Below are positions 47,294-59,446 of a stretch of 64,000 bases of DNA, piece by piece. The stretch is taken from NCBI GenBank assembly GCA_019448385.1, contig JAGTXO010000017.1, positions 585,001 to 649,000 of the forward strand, given 5' to 3'. Made by a program: the position numbers and the translations under genes. Positions within the stretch are counted from its first letter, which is position 1. Each line of letters begins with the position of its first letter. The stretch is from Diacronema lutheri. Lineage: Eukaryota > Haptophyta > Pavlovophyceae > Pavlovales > Pavlovaceae. The notes below the pieces were generated by a model. That model was not told where the DNA came from, ran no database searches, and worked only from the letters and a program-made list of their open reading frames with translations.

Positions 47294-48223
47294 ATGGCGG
47301 AGACCTCGCAGGCCGAACCGCACGGCGTGATGGTCCCCGCGGGCGTCTCGCTTGCGTGCGCGCCGCCCGCGCCGGGCCTGTGCGCCGCGTCCGGCATGCC
47401 AACGGGCCCGACGACCTCCCGCCCCTTTTGGGAGCAGGCAAACTTTTCACGCGCCACGCCGCTCGAGGACGGCGGCGCCGCGGCGGGCACGGTCGCCGTC
47501 TTGCCGATCGTGCACGCGAGCATTGACGACGTGGTCGTCGAGGGCCCGGGAGTGGACGGCGAGGTCACTGCGCCCGCCGCCAAACGCGCCAAGCCCGCCA
47601 AGCCCGCCGACGGCATGGGCGCCTCGGCTGCTCACCCGCCCGGCTTCCCGCGCCGGCAGCAGAACGCGTACATCATCTTTTGTAACGGTGCGTGCGCCGG
47701 GCGGGGCGAGTCGGCGAGGAGGGCGGAATGGCGGATGACGAGAGGGGCGTGGTGCATGCTGCGCGGAGGGCAGAGCGACCTGTTCCCTGCCCATCGAAGA
47801 TGTACGGGGGGCGGGGTTGGAGGGGGGGGGGGGGGGGGGGGGGAGCGGACACGGCTCGCGCAACGGCTCTCATGGGCTGCTGGCGCGCTGTGCGCTGTCG
47901 CGTGATACCACGCACCACGCCTCACGTGCCGTTACGCGCGCGCGTCCGCCCGTGGAGCCCAATCACCGCGCCCGCCCACCTGCGTTCGCCCGTCCGCGCC
48001 CGCCCGCCCGCCCGCTCGCGTGGCGTGCGCAGAGATGCGTTCGAAACTCATGGAACAACACCCGGGGATGAAGATGCGCGAGATGACGAGCATGATGGGT
48101 GGCATCTGGCGCGGCCTCACCGATGCGCAGCGCCAGTCCTACCGCGACCAGTACGCCGCCGGCCGGATCGAGCGCCTGGCTGCGCTCGTCGCCGCCGCCG
48201 CGCCAGGCGACGGCTCCGCGACG

Positions 48224-48264
<41 letters not shown>

Positions 48265-49078
48265 TGGTGGTGGTGGTGGCGGCGGTGGCGGCACAACGAG
48301 CGCCGAACGGCTCGCGATCCACACGGAGCGCAACGCGCGTGCGACGATGCAGCGGCGCGCCGCGCGCGCGCGCGCGCGCCTCGGCGCTTTGATCGCGTCG
48401 GGTGCACCTCCCGACGCCATTGCCGCGTTTCCAGAATTGGGCGCGATTTCCGGCTCGCCGGCTTCGCTCGCACACGCGCGCAAGTCGAAGCGCGGCTCGG
48501 ACGGGTCCGGTGCGGCGGGCGGCCTGGCCGGACTGCTGTACGGCGGCCGGCCGCTCCCGGACAGCGCGCGCGCGTCCGTGCGCGGGCTTGAGGCGCAGGT
48601 GGATGCTGCGCACGTGTCGGCGGTGCACGCGCTCTCGACGGCCGCGGTCGAGCTGCGCGTGCTCATTGACGCGCTCAAGCAGACGGAGGCGGGCGGCCCC
48701 GTCGCGCTGGGCGTGCCGCCCGTGCTCCCGTCGACGCAGCCGTTGGTCGCGTTGCCGCCCGCGCACACGGCGCACGTCACGCATGGACCGCCCCACCAGC
48801 CGCCGCAGCTGCCGCAGTCTGACGGGCACACGCAGCCCGTCTACCAGCTGCCCGCGTTCGTGCCAAACGCCGCCGCCGCCCTGCACGCGCCCGCGCCGAA
48901 CGGCGAGTTCACGATGGCGGCCGGCGTCGCGGCCGGCGTTGCCGCCGACGCCGCGGCGGCCGCGGCCGCGGCGTCGGAGAACGCGATGACGAACGCGTTG
49001 CAGACCGTCGCGCACGCGTGCGCGGCTGCGGCGCCGCTGCAGGGCGCATCGCAGGGCGAGCAGCGCGCGTGGCACTGA
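47294..49078 (+). CDS. HMG-box protein
   Basis: Exon 1 is 47294-47687 and exon 2 is 48033-49078 (TGA), 479 residues. Donor GTGCGTGCG and acceptor GCGTGCGCAG, phase 1, making a Glu codon within the domain. The HMG box spans about residues 117-175: PRRQQNAYIIFCNEMRSKL, then HPGMKMREMTSMMGGIWRGL and TDAQRQSYRDQYAA, matching the L-shaped three-helix HMG fold (N-A-Y-[IF]-x-F start, W in helix 2, Y in helix 3). A basic stretch AAKRAKPAKPADG just before may be a nuclear signal. Poly-Ala and poly-Gly follow the box, then a helical part (SARASVRGLEAQVDAAHVSA) and a His/Pro/Gln-rich tail. Role: sequence-tolerant DNA bending in chromatin or transcription. The intron carries a run of 22 G at 47822-47843. 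Confidence 0.85.
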
Positions 49079-49946
49079 GCGCCGAGTTTGAAAGTGGGGC
49101 GGCCGTTGGGGCGCGAAGGGGGGAAGGGAAGGAGGGGGGGGGGGGGGGGGGGTAGGGAATCTTTGAAAGCGAGGCATGCGAAGGGAAAGGGGTGTGGGTA
49201 TGGAAGGCGGGTGGGGGTTGGGGGGGGCGGGGGGTGGGTGGGGGGGTCCTGCAGGCCGGTGGGCGCTGGAGGCGCGGCGATGGCGGTGGGGCTTCGCCTC
49301 TGGCAGCGACGTGCGAGTGTGCGCTCACTGTGTGCAAGGTGCTGACTGTGGGGCACTTCGCGTCCCCTCCACCCACCTCCTGACTGGGGCCTGGCTATCG
49401 GCTACGACCTGGCGATCGTCTGGCTTGGGGAGATGGCGGACGTCGCGAGGGGGGCCCAGGGGGCAAAGGGGGGGGGGGGGGGGGGGGGGGGGGGCGGGGC
49501 GGGGCGGGGGGGGGGGGGGGGGGGGGGGGGCAGGCTGCTGATGTGTGATGGGATGAAATTGGGCTCATGATGGCGGGTGCATGCGGAGAGCGCCGATGGG
49601 CGCTTGCAGCTTCTCGGCTCTGCCGTTCTCGGACGAGCAATTGCTCCGCGGCGTCGGCCATCCTGGCGTTGGCGGCGGACGAGACGCGACACGCGAGTGG
49701 TCAATGCGATTCAAAGTCAAAAGTCTCGGTCAAGTCACGGTCACAACTCACGACGTACATTCGCGTCACAGCTCGCAGCGCACGCGTGACGCGGGTCAGT
49801 GACTGCGTCACCCGGCTGCCACGAATGACGAATCGAAGCGGAGTGTTGGACTTGAAGACGGCGTTTGAATCAACGCCTGCCCCTCTGACGGAAGCCGCGT
49901 GCCCACTTTCACGCAGTGCGTTACGTGACCGTTACACGTGCCAAGA
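49079..49946. other. Intergenic G-rich stretch
   Basis: From 49079 to about 49535 the plus strand is extremely G-rich, with long G runs near 49134-49152, 49470-49492 and 49508-49530. From 49560 to 49946 the composition is more balanced and includes TGACGCGGGTCAGTGACTGCGTCA-like and GTTACGTGACCGTTACACGTG sequences (E-box-like CACGTG and ACGTGAC motifs) that probably belong to the promoter of the SHIPPO-repeat gene. No gene supported. Confidence 0.5.
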
Positions 49947-51498
49947 ATGTCCTCTTCACCGCGCCCATCAACGTCGGTGCCCGCGGGCCGTGAGGACGCG
50001 TGAGTCCCGCGCGCGAGCGCGCGCGCGCGCGACACTGTTGCTAATTGCTTTTGCGCGTGAGCCGCTGCTCCGTCGTTGGCGCGCTGCGCGCGAGGCGTGC
50101 ATCGTCCGCCGTACGCCATTCGCCGCCGCGAGCCGGCCGCGAGCCGTCGAAGTGACGCGCTCGCCGCGCGCGCCGTGCTCCGCCCCGCCAGATTCTTGCG
50201 CTCCACGTTTGGCGCGCAGCCCCTCTCGCACCGCCCGACCGCGCCCTCGTACGGTTTTGGCTCGACGACGCGCGCCGGCGCGGCGCGCGTCTTCCAGGAA
50301 GGCCGCGTGCCGTCGGACTCGCCGTCGCCCGGTCCCGCGGGCTACAGGCCGGCCGAATCGGCGGTGGGCAAGCAGCCGTCCAGCCGTGCGCGCACTGCCT
50401 CGTCCGCCTCGCCTCTTCTACGCGCCTAGCCCCTCGCGCGCGCGCGCGCGCGTCGCGCGCTCCGCTCACGCGGCCGCGCGCGCCGCGTCCCGGGCGCCGG
50501 CAGGCAAGCTGTCTTCGCCCTCGTACGGTTTCGGCACGTCGGTGCGCTTCGGCCTCGACTCGCCTCGCGGCTCGGACGCCAGCTCAAGCCCGAGCGCCTC
50601 GCCCGCCGCGCTCAGCCCGCGCGGCGCGTTGCCCGGCGGCCGCTCGGCGCGCGCGTCGGCGCCTGGGCCGGGGTCTTACGCTTTGCCATCATCATTTGGC
50701 CGGCAGGCGGACGCGCGGCGCCTCTCGCCACCGAACGCGGCATTCGGCACATCGGAGCGCGACGACGCGGCCAAGCTCTACCTGGGCCCCGAGGGCGAGC
50801 GGCTGCAGGCCGGCCGCCATTCGCCAGGGCCGGCGACGGCGACCCTGCCCGGCTCGTTTTTAAAGCAGGCGGAGGCGAAGGCGCGCTCGGCGCCAGCGTG
50901 GGGCTTTGGCAGCTCGTCGCAGCGCGGCACGGCGGCGGAGGCGGCTGCGCTACGCAACGCCGCAGCGACCCCAGGCCCGCAGCACTACGCGACAATCGCC
51001 TTCGCCGCGGGCGGCTCGGCCGGCCGCGGCGCCGGCCGGCCGGCACCGCTTTTCACCTTCCCGCGCGCGAGCCGTGAGGAGGTTAGTCGTATGTGGGTCT
51101 CCAGCGAGCACGCGCGCGCGCGGAGCGGTGCGCGCAGCGCGCGCGCCGTCGCGTGCGCGCGTGCATCGCGCTGCCCTCTGGCGCCGCGCGACGTCGGCGG
51201 CGGCGGCGGCGGCGGCGCCGCTGGCGTGACCGCCGCCGACCGCGCCGCAACGCGCGCGGCCGCCGTTTACGTCACCGCGCCGCGCGTCCGCGCGCGCGCC
51301 CACATCCGCGCCGCAGGCCTTGCCGGCCCCGGCCCGGCCGGCTACGCGCCCGCTGAGTCGGCCGTCGGCCGGCAGCTCAGCTCCACGCGGCCATCGTCGC
51401 GGGCGTGCTCGTTCGGGTCCGCCGATCGCTTTGCCGCGTACGGTCGCGCGGCGGTGGGCGTGGATGCGACGCCTGGTCCGGGATATTACAATGCGTGA
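49947..51498 (+). CDS. Sperm-tail PG-rich (SHIPPO/STPGR) repeat protein, four exons
   Basis: Exons 49947-49999, 50192-50385, 50504-51073 and 51317-51498 (TGA), 332 residues; all three joins keep phase (2, 1, 1). Donors are GTGAGT, GTGCGC and GTGAGG; acceptors CCCCGCCAG, GCGCCGGCAG and GCGCCGCAG. The family signature, Pro-Gly-Pro-x-x-Tyr, appears six times: SPGPAGYRPAES, APGPGSYALPSS, SPGPATATLPGS, TPGPQHYATIAF, GPGPAGYAPAES and TPGPGYYNA, with PSYGFG or FGSADRF between them. Proteins of this family (ODF3/CIMAP, STPG) lie inside or along ciliary microtubules, so this is likely an axonemal or cortical microtubule protein. The first exon codes for only 17 residues (MSSSPRPSTSVPAGRED). Confidence 0.85.
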
Positions 51499-51920
51499 CA
51501 CACGCGTGCAGCGCGCGACGCGGCGTGAGAGCGGTCGAGTGCCGCGAGGCGAACGACGCGCGACTCCGTGCAAAAAATGCGGCCACCGCTGGCAACGGTA
51601 TGAATTGGAGTCACTGCGACACGCTGCACTTCATTCCAATGGAGCGCGCGCAGCGCCTTTTGCAAAGCCGGTGGCTCGGTGCACATGCGAGCCGCGAAGG
51701 CCAGAGGACGCAGCTGAGACGGCGCTGTCTGCGGTAAAGGTGCCCGTCGTGCGGTGGCAATCGTCGGCTCGTCATCCGTCGCTCCCGCCTGACTTCGAAT
51801 GGGTGTGCTTACATGCACACTTGCATACAATGAATGGCGCATTCGCGGGCACCGCACCGCAAGCCTCCGCTAAGCCACTTCCCCTTCCCGCCCCTCACAC
51901 GCTCCTCGGCCCGTGCGCCC
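51499..51920. other. Convergent 3' region between SHIPPO-repeat and giant lectin-type genes
   Basis: This 422-bp stretch lies between two stop codons. Its composition is more balanced than the genes (CAAAAAATGCGG, GTATGAATTGGAGTCACTG, CTTACATGCACACTTGCATAC). Open frames are short and resemble no known protein. Presumably two 3' UTRs. Confidence 0.5.
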
Positions 51921-52274
51921 CTAGTAGGCCGCGCCGTACGGGCGGGCAGATGCCCGAAGGCGGTCGGGCGGCCGCTCGGCCTCGTAGACCTCCCACTCGG
52001 TGATCGCGTGCTCGGCATAGAAGCGGCCGGTCGACGCGGTGAAGCCGGCGTACAGCCGGCCGTCCCACTTCTCGAGGCCCTGGAAGACCTCGTTGAGGTC
52101 GAGCTGCAGAGAGAGCTGCGATTTGAAATCATTGTCGATGAAGATTGAAAGGTGGTGCTCGCCGTCGGTGATGCGGTGGTGCGCGTTGCGGTCGGCGCCG
52201 TCGAGCGAGAGCATTGACGCGACGGTCTGCGCGTACCTGCGCGAGCGGAACACGCGGCAGGCGGAAAGGTGCAA

Positions 52275-52305
<31 letters not shown>

Positions 52306-55300
52306 GGGGGGGGGGGCGGCGGAAGGACAAGGCGCAAGGGTGAGGGGCAAATAGCCGCGTTCATCTCTCGACGGCGGGAAGGGGCGGCCGCGACCGCGGG
52401 GCGGGCGGCGCGAGAGCGGCGTGTGCACGAGCGACGCTTCGACGCCCTTTGCATGCGGCGCGTTGCGGCCATGCTGGATGAGGCCGCAAGCGGCCGCGCG
52501 AAAACAAGGGGCGCAACGGCGCACCCGCGCGCGAACCTCTTCGTCGGCTGGTGCGGAGCGCGAGGTGGAGGAGGAGGCGGGACGGATGAAAACGAGCGAG
52601 CGCGCGCGGTTGAAACGGCCCGGATGCGGGCACGGCGGCGCGGGGCGCGGCGTGAGCGAAGGTAGGCGTGTGTGTCGCGCTCGTGGCGCATGGGGGCCGA
52701 TCATTTGCGCAGAGCGGCGCTGTGCAGCGGCGCGCACATCCTTGTAACGGCTCTTTTCAAACACGATCCGAATCGAGTGCTCAGCACCGTCTGCAAGGTC
52801 AATGCCGTGGTCGGAGAGCGCGACGTGCGCGCGCGAGTGGTGCGGTGCGGTCGAGACGGGGCCGAGGCCGCCCTGCGCGCATGGAGGTGGAGGCGGCGCG
52901 CGGCACGGGCGATGGCGGTTTGAGAGCGCGCGCACGGATCCGATGGAGGCGTGTCTGAGCCGTGCGCTGACGCTCGGGCGGGCAGACGCCGCGCTCGGAC
53001 GCACGGCCAAGACCAACGCGACAGCCGCTCATTTGGCGCAGCGCAGGCGCGGCAGCAAGCCATGCCGGCGAGACAGGCAACAGAAAGGGGCAGCGCGTAC
53101 CGTCTGCACGGAGACCGAGTTGACTCGGTGCGCGAGCGGGAACTCGTCCGGGTCGTAGAGGCCGTCAGTCTCGCCGGACATCTTTGCGACGCGCGCCTGC
53201 AAGTGCGCGCGGGGCGAGACGTGCGTGCGTGGGGGCGAGACGTGCGTTGTTGAGGTGCGCGCGTGCGCGTGAAGCGTGAGAGAGCGAGGTGCGGTGAACA
53301 TGTGTGCGCGCGTGCAAGAAAATGAGAGCATGCACGCGATGCATGCATGCATTCGAGGAGGGGCGTGAAGGCGGGTGGTCGGAGACAGCGTAGGGGGAGG
53401 GAGAGGGAAGAGAGGTTGGTCGTCGTGCACGCGCCAGCCCGAAGGCGCCAGCGTACGGTCGGGATGAAGATGGGTGGCGATGGCGGCGGAAAGGCGGCGG
53501 GGCGCGGACGCGCGTGCGCAGGGCTACGCACGGCCGTGCGAAGCGCTCGCAGGCTTGCAGCGCGCACCTGCATGGCCGCCTGGTCCATGTCAAGCGTGAC
53601 GATCTCGTTGTCGTCCTCGTCCTCGAAGCGCGGCGCGTAGAAGGTTTCAGACTGGCGCAGGTGCGGGTGAGGGCGAGTCGCGCAGGGGGTCGGGACGCGC
53701 ATGGCGCGCAGGGTAGCGCGTGGCGACAGGCCCGCGTTCACAAAGGGACGGCGCGTGAGCGAAGCGTGCGAGCGCGCAAGGCGCTGAGGCGCAAGGCTAC
53801 GGCACGCGGCCGAGTCTGCCAGGGGAACGACTCGCCACGCGATGCGGGCTGGCGGTGGCGATGCGCTGCGAGCCGCTCGCTCGCCAAAGCCGCCCGTGAG
53901 GCCTGGGGCGCCAAGGCCAGCAACGTGCGCGTGGCGTGGCGTGGCGTGGCTGGTGCCGTGCTGCGCGCCGCCGCGTACCGTGTGCGGGTTGATGAGGAGC
54001 CGCCCAGAGTCGCCGCGCCGCACGTAAAAGAGCTTTTGGCGGAGAAGGTCGAGTGGCATCATGCACAGGATCTGCGACGAGGGAAGTGATGGGGTGGGAG
54101 GGGGGATGGGGAGGAAGGGAAGGGAAGGGAAGGGAAAGGAAGGGGAAGGGAATGGTGACGCCCGCGTGTGTGGGTAAGCGAGTGCGCGTGGGCGGGGGGA
54201 AGGGGACGTGCGAGAGAAGCGCGCGCGCGCGAAGGATCGAAAAGACGCGACACGAGGGGAAGGGAGGGCAGGAAGAAGGGGGAGTTGAAGGCACAGCCCG
54301 TGCCAATTGCAAGCACTTGCACGCCAAAAGGGGTGCATCGCGCATGCACGCAAAAGCGGCGGCGGTTACACACGGCAGTTTAACGCTGCGCCTACCTTCT
54401 CATTGTGGTCGAGTTCGAGCTTGCCAATCGGGTCGTCCGCGTGCTGCTCGGCGCAGCTCGGCCGCACGGCGAACTGCACGGCGATGGCGCTCTCGAGGCC
54501 GCCGTAGCCGAGCTGCGTGCCCGAGCCGCCGAGCGCGGCCGTGCGTTTCGGGTCGCGGTGCAAGACCTGCGCGCGTCGCGCGGCGCACAGGACGCGTGGG
54601 CGGAGGGTGGGACGCGAGAAGGAGAGATGGCGTGGGGTGCCGGGTGAAGGGGAGCCACGTGCCAACGTTTTCCCTTCCCCTTTCCCACACTGTCTTTCGA
54701 CCGCCAAGGGAAAACGAAAGGGGTGGGGGCGGGGGGGGGGAGGGAGGGGAAAGGAGGCAAACGGAATGGAGGGCCAGCGTACACCGCGACCGGCGCGCGC
54801 GGTGGGGCGGCCTGCGCACACGCGCAACGCTGCTGCGCGGCTGCGGCGGCAGTGCAGCGCAGCGGCAGGGATCGCGGCAGGGATCGCGGCAGGGATCGCG
54901 GCAGGGATCGCGGCAGGGATCGCGGCAGGGATCGCGGCAGGGATCGCGGCAGGGATCGCGGCAGGGATCGCGGCAGGGATCGCGGCAGGGATCGCGGCAG
55001 GGATCGCGGCAGGGATCGCGGCAGGGATCGCGGCAGGGATCGCGGCAGGCATCGCGGCGCGCGCGTACAAAGGCAAAGCCGTCGGCCGGCGGCGCGGGCT
55101 TCCGGCCGGGCGTCGGCGACGTGACGCGCACGCGGAAGAGGACCTCGAATCCGTGCACGACTGAGAGCGGGCGCGCGAGCCACGCCGCGCCCGCCTGGCC
55201 CACGCCCTTTGCGAGCGGCGTGAGGCGAAGGACGTTGTTCAGCACCTGCGACAAGGGGAATATAACGGGCATGGGGGGGGGGGGGGGGGGGGGGGGGGAT

Positions 55301-58300
55301 TGGGAGTGGGGGGTTGGGGGTTGGGGAAACAGGGGCGGGGGTGGTCGGGGTGTCGGGAGCAAGGCGCGGGTGTGCAGTGGGCGGGGATGGTCGGGGTGTC
55401 GGGAGCAAGGCGCGGGTGTGCAGTGGGCGGGGATGGTCGGGGTGTCGGGAGCAAGGCGCGGGTGTGCAGTGGGCGGGGATGGTCGGGGTGTCGGGAGCAA
55501 AGCGCGGGTGTGCAGTGGGCGGGGATGGTCGGGGTGTCGGGAGCAAAGCGCGGGTGTGCAGTGGGCGGGGATGGTCGGGGTGTCGGGAGCAAAGCGCGGG
55601 TGTGCAGTGGGCGGGGATGGTCGGGGTGTCGGGAGCAAGGCGCGGGTGTGCAGTGGGCGGGGATGGTCGGGGTGTCGGGAGCAAGGCGCGGGTGTGCAGT
55701 GGGCATGGATGGTCGGGGTGTCGGGAGCAAGGCGCGGGTGTGCAGTGGGCGGGGATGGTCGGGGTGTCGGGAGCAAAGCGCGGGTGTGCAGTGGGCGGGG
55801 ATGGTCGGGGTGTCGGGAGCAAAGCGCGGGTGTGCAGTGGGCGGGGATGGTCGGGGTGTCGGGAGCAAAGCGCGGGTGTGCAGTGGGCGGGGATGGTCGG
55901 GGTGTCGGGAGCAAAGCGCGGGTGTGCAGTGGGCGGGGATGGTCGGGGTGTCGGGAGCAAAGCGCGGGTGTGCAGTGGGCGGGGATGGTCGGGGTGTCGG
56001 GAGCAAAGCGCGGGTGTGCAGTGGGCGGGGATGGTCGGGGTGTCGGGAGCAAAGCGCGGGTGTGCAGTGGGCGAGCCAAGGGGCGAGGCTGAGCAGAGCG
56101 GCAAGCGGGCGCGCCGGGCGGTGCATGCAACGCGGCACGCCTGGGGTTTGGGGGAAGGGGGTGTGCGCGCAGGAAGACGCGGGCAAGGCCATGCAGCCAC
56201 TGCAGCCACCCCCACGCGCGGCATCTGCACAAAGTCGCGCGCCCGCTCGGCACGGCACGGCACGGCACGGCAGGCGGCGCGCGCGCGCGCGCGCGGCGAG
56301 GGCCCGCGTGGCGCGCGCGCGGCGTGGCAGCCGCTCGGCGGCGGCGGCGCGCGCGCGCGCGTACCTCCGCCTGCCCGACGGTGAGCACCGCAGGCTCGCG
56401 CCGTTCGCCCTGCACGGCCGCGACCTTCGCGCCCAGCCGACGCCAGTCCGCCTCGCGCGCGACGCCGTCCTCGAAGAGCGTGATGCCCGCCACGGCGGCG
56501 TGCGCCGCGCTCGCCGCGGCGGCCTGCTCGGCGGCGGGGCCCGCGCCCGCGTGCATCGCGAGCTGCCGACGCGCGGCCATGGGCCGGTCGCGCCTCGACG
56601 TGAGGCAGATGACGCGCTTGCAGAAGACAAAGGCGTCGGGCACGCGCGGCGCGCGCGCTTCGCCGCGCGACCACGTGGACACATGGACGAACGAGTTGAC
56701 GCCGCCGCCCGCGCCGAAGCCGCCGCCCGCCGCCGAGCCGGCGACCGCGCCGCCCATCCGCGCAAAGTTGCCGCCGCCCTGCCGCGCGGCCGCGCGCGCG
56801 GCGGTGCGCGACGCGATGGCGCTCGCGACGAGCGGCACAGCGCGCGAGAAGGCGCCCTGCCCCGCGAGATTGACACCGGCGAGGCGGAAGGCGTAGCGCA
56901 CGCCGAGCTGCAGGCCGAGCGACGCGATCTCGATCTCGATGGGCAAGAAGGGCAGCTCGCGCGACGCGGCGCGCTCGCCCGTCGCGGACGCGGCGCCGTC
57001 GACGGGCGCCCACTCGAGAAGCCACGCCGGCGCGAGCGCGCGCGGCTCGCGCGCCGCCAGGTCGAACTCGAAGCCGACGCGGAGACGCGACGCGCAGCGC
57101 GCCTCGGGCAGTGGCGTGAAGCGCGGCGCGGCCGGCGCGGGCGGCGGCATCACGAGGTGCTGCGGGCGCGCGCGGATGACAACCTCCTCGCCGGGCCGGA
57201 TGTAGCCGAAGAAGGGGAAGTAGGCTTGCGTGTTCTGGTGGCGGCACCACACCGAGACCGTGTCGAGGAACCACTCCGAGCCGAACGGCGCGTCCGCGCG
57301 GTCGACCGCCACGCGAATGGCGTCGATCGCACCTTCGAAGCCCGCGCTCGACGGGCCGCCGCCGCTCGAGCTCGCGCCGCCACCGCTGCCGCCACCGCCG
57401 CCGCGCGCGTCTGCCTGCCAGTCGGCGATGCGGTCAAAGGTCTCCGTCGTGTTGGGCTCCCAGCGGTAGCGCGGGAAAAGCTTCATGCCTGCGCGGCGAG
57501 ACGCGGCGAGACGCGGCGAGACGCGGCGAGACGCGGCGAGACGCGGCGAGACGGCGGAGGGAGGCGGCGGAGGGAGGCGGCGCGGCGCGCGCGGGCGGAG
57601 GGGCACGCGCGCGCGTTGGGGCGCGCCGCGCGTGTGGGCGCGCGGGCAGGGCGCGCCGAGCCGGCCGCGACGGGCCGCGGCCACGCGCGCAGCCGAGCGG
57701 GGCGGGCTGCGCGCGTGCGAAGGCCGGCGGCGGCCGCGCGCTGCGCCCGCGCGCCGCCGGGCGTTCGCGCGCGCCGAGCGCCGGACTCGAGCGCCGGACT
57801 CGCACCGTTGGAGCCCGCGCGCCCATCGAGGCCAAGGAGGGAGATGGTCACCCCACCAGTCATGCCCGCGCCGTACGCGGAGCCCGTCGAGACGGCGACG
57901 CGGTAGAGCGGGCGCATCGGCATCTCGCCCTCCCAGCCGGCCGTGACGCTCGTCGGCGCGGGCTGGCCCGTGCGCGGATCGGGCGGCGACTCAAAGTGCC
58001 ACGCCGAGTGGTCGCGCATGGACGTGATCGTGCACGAGAGGAGCTTGAGCTGGTCGCGGTCGTCGTCGAGGGAGAAGGACGCCGAGACGAGGTCGGTGAG
58101 CGGCTCGTTGGTGCGGAGGAGGTAGGTGTCGGCGTAGCCCGCGCGGAAGAGGCGCGGGCGCGCCGCGTCCCGCGAGAAGCCCGTCGAGAAGCCGTCGTGG
58201 GTGGAGTGGCGGAAGCTGCGCGGTGCGGCGCGGCGCGTGTGGGCAGGGTGAAGGGGGGGGGGGGGGGGGGGGGGGGGAGGAGGGGGGAAGGGAAGGTGTA

Positions 58301-59395
58301 GGAAGAGAAGGGTATGTATGAGAAGGGGAAGGGGGTGGGAAAGGTAAAGGAAAAGATCCGGCCAAGCAGCGCCAAGGGCGCAAGCGGCACCCCAGCTGCC
58401 ACGCGGCCACGCGGCCATGGCGCGGCGCGGCACGGCGGCGCGCTGCGCACGTCGGGTTGCGCGAGCGGTCGCTCAGCTCAAACGTCGTCTCCATCTGCTC
58501 GCCCAGCTCGTGCCGCCACTCGACGAGGTCCGGCACCGCCTCCTCGACGACCTTGCGGCTTGCCGGGTAGTAGACGGAGCGCGTGAGCAGCAGCCAGCAG
58601 CGCTCGACGCGCGCCGACGCGCTCGCCGTCCGGATTTTAATCTCGTACTCGTAGAGGCGGTCGAGAGTGCCCGTCACGTCCTCCGCGGCGGGCGGCAATT
58701 CAAAGTCGAGCAGCCGGTCGATCGAGACGAGCAGCGCCTGCGCCTCGTCGGTGACGGCCTCGATCTGGCGCAGCTGCAGCGGCTGCCCCTCGGCCGGCCG
58801 GCGGCCGGCGCGCGCGCCGCCGACGGCGGCGGGCAGCGACGCCGACGCCACGTCGCCGCCGGGCACGCCCGCCTTCTCGGGCGGGCGGCGCGCAATGTAC
58901 GCGTCGCCGACGACGAGCTTGCCCGTCTGCGGGTCGACGGTCGAGATGCCGTGCGTCCAGTACTTGAGCTGCTTGCCCGTCAGGTCCTCGCGCTCCACGC
59001 ACCGCGCCGGCTTTGGCGCGAAGACCGCCGCCGCCGCCTCGTTCTTCATCCGCCGCGCCGAGCGCGGCGGGCGCGTCGCGCGCGCCGCGGCGCGCGTGGC
59101 GGCCTGCGTCTCGGCACGGCCGCCCGCGTTGTACCACGCGTGGAAGCCCTCCTTCTGGATCGAGCGCCAGAAGGAGAAGACTTGCCACAGGTCCACCTTG
59201 TCCACCACATCGAGCCACTTGGGCAGGATCGGTAGCATTGCGCGCAGCGCGTCGTTTGCGCCGCGGCAGACCTGGGGGATGGGGTGTAGGGGGGTGTAAA
59301 GGGGGGGGGGGGGGGGGGGTGAATTGGGGGAAGGTTGGCGAGAATCGCCGTGGCGGCTTTGGTGAGCGGACAGGCGACGGGAACGCACGCCACTT

Positions 59396-59446
<51 letters not shown>

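Noticed and set aside
49567-50400. Plus-strand frame upstream of the SHIPPO-repeat gene as its N terminus
   Set aside because: The joined model beginning at 49947 with a GTGAGT donor keeps phase through all four exons; the upstream frame is out of phase with exon 2.
55300-56384. Array of 46-bp repeats considered as CRISPR or as a coding repeat
   Set aside because: There are no unique spacers between units, the organism is eukaryotic, and the array is inside a phase-consistent intron.
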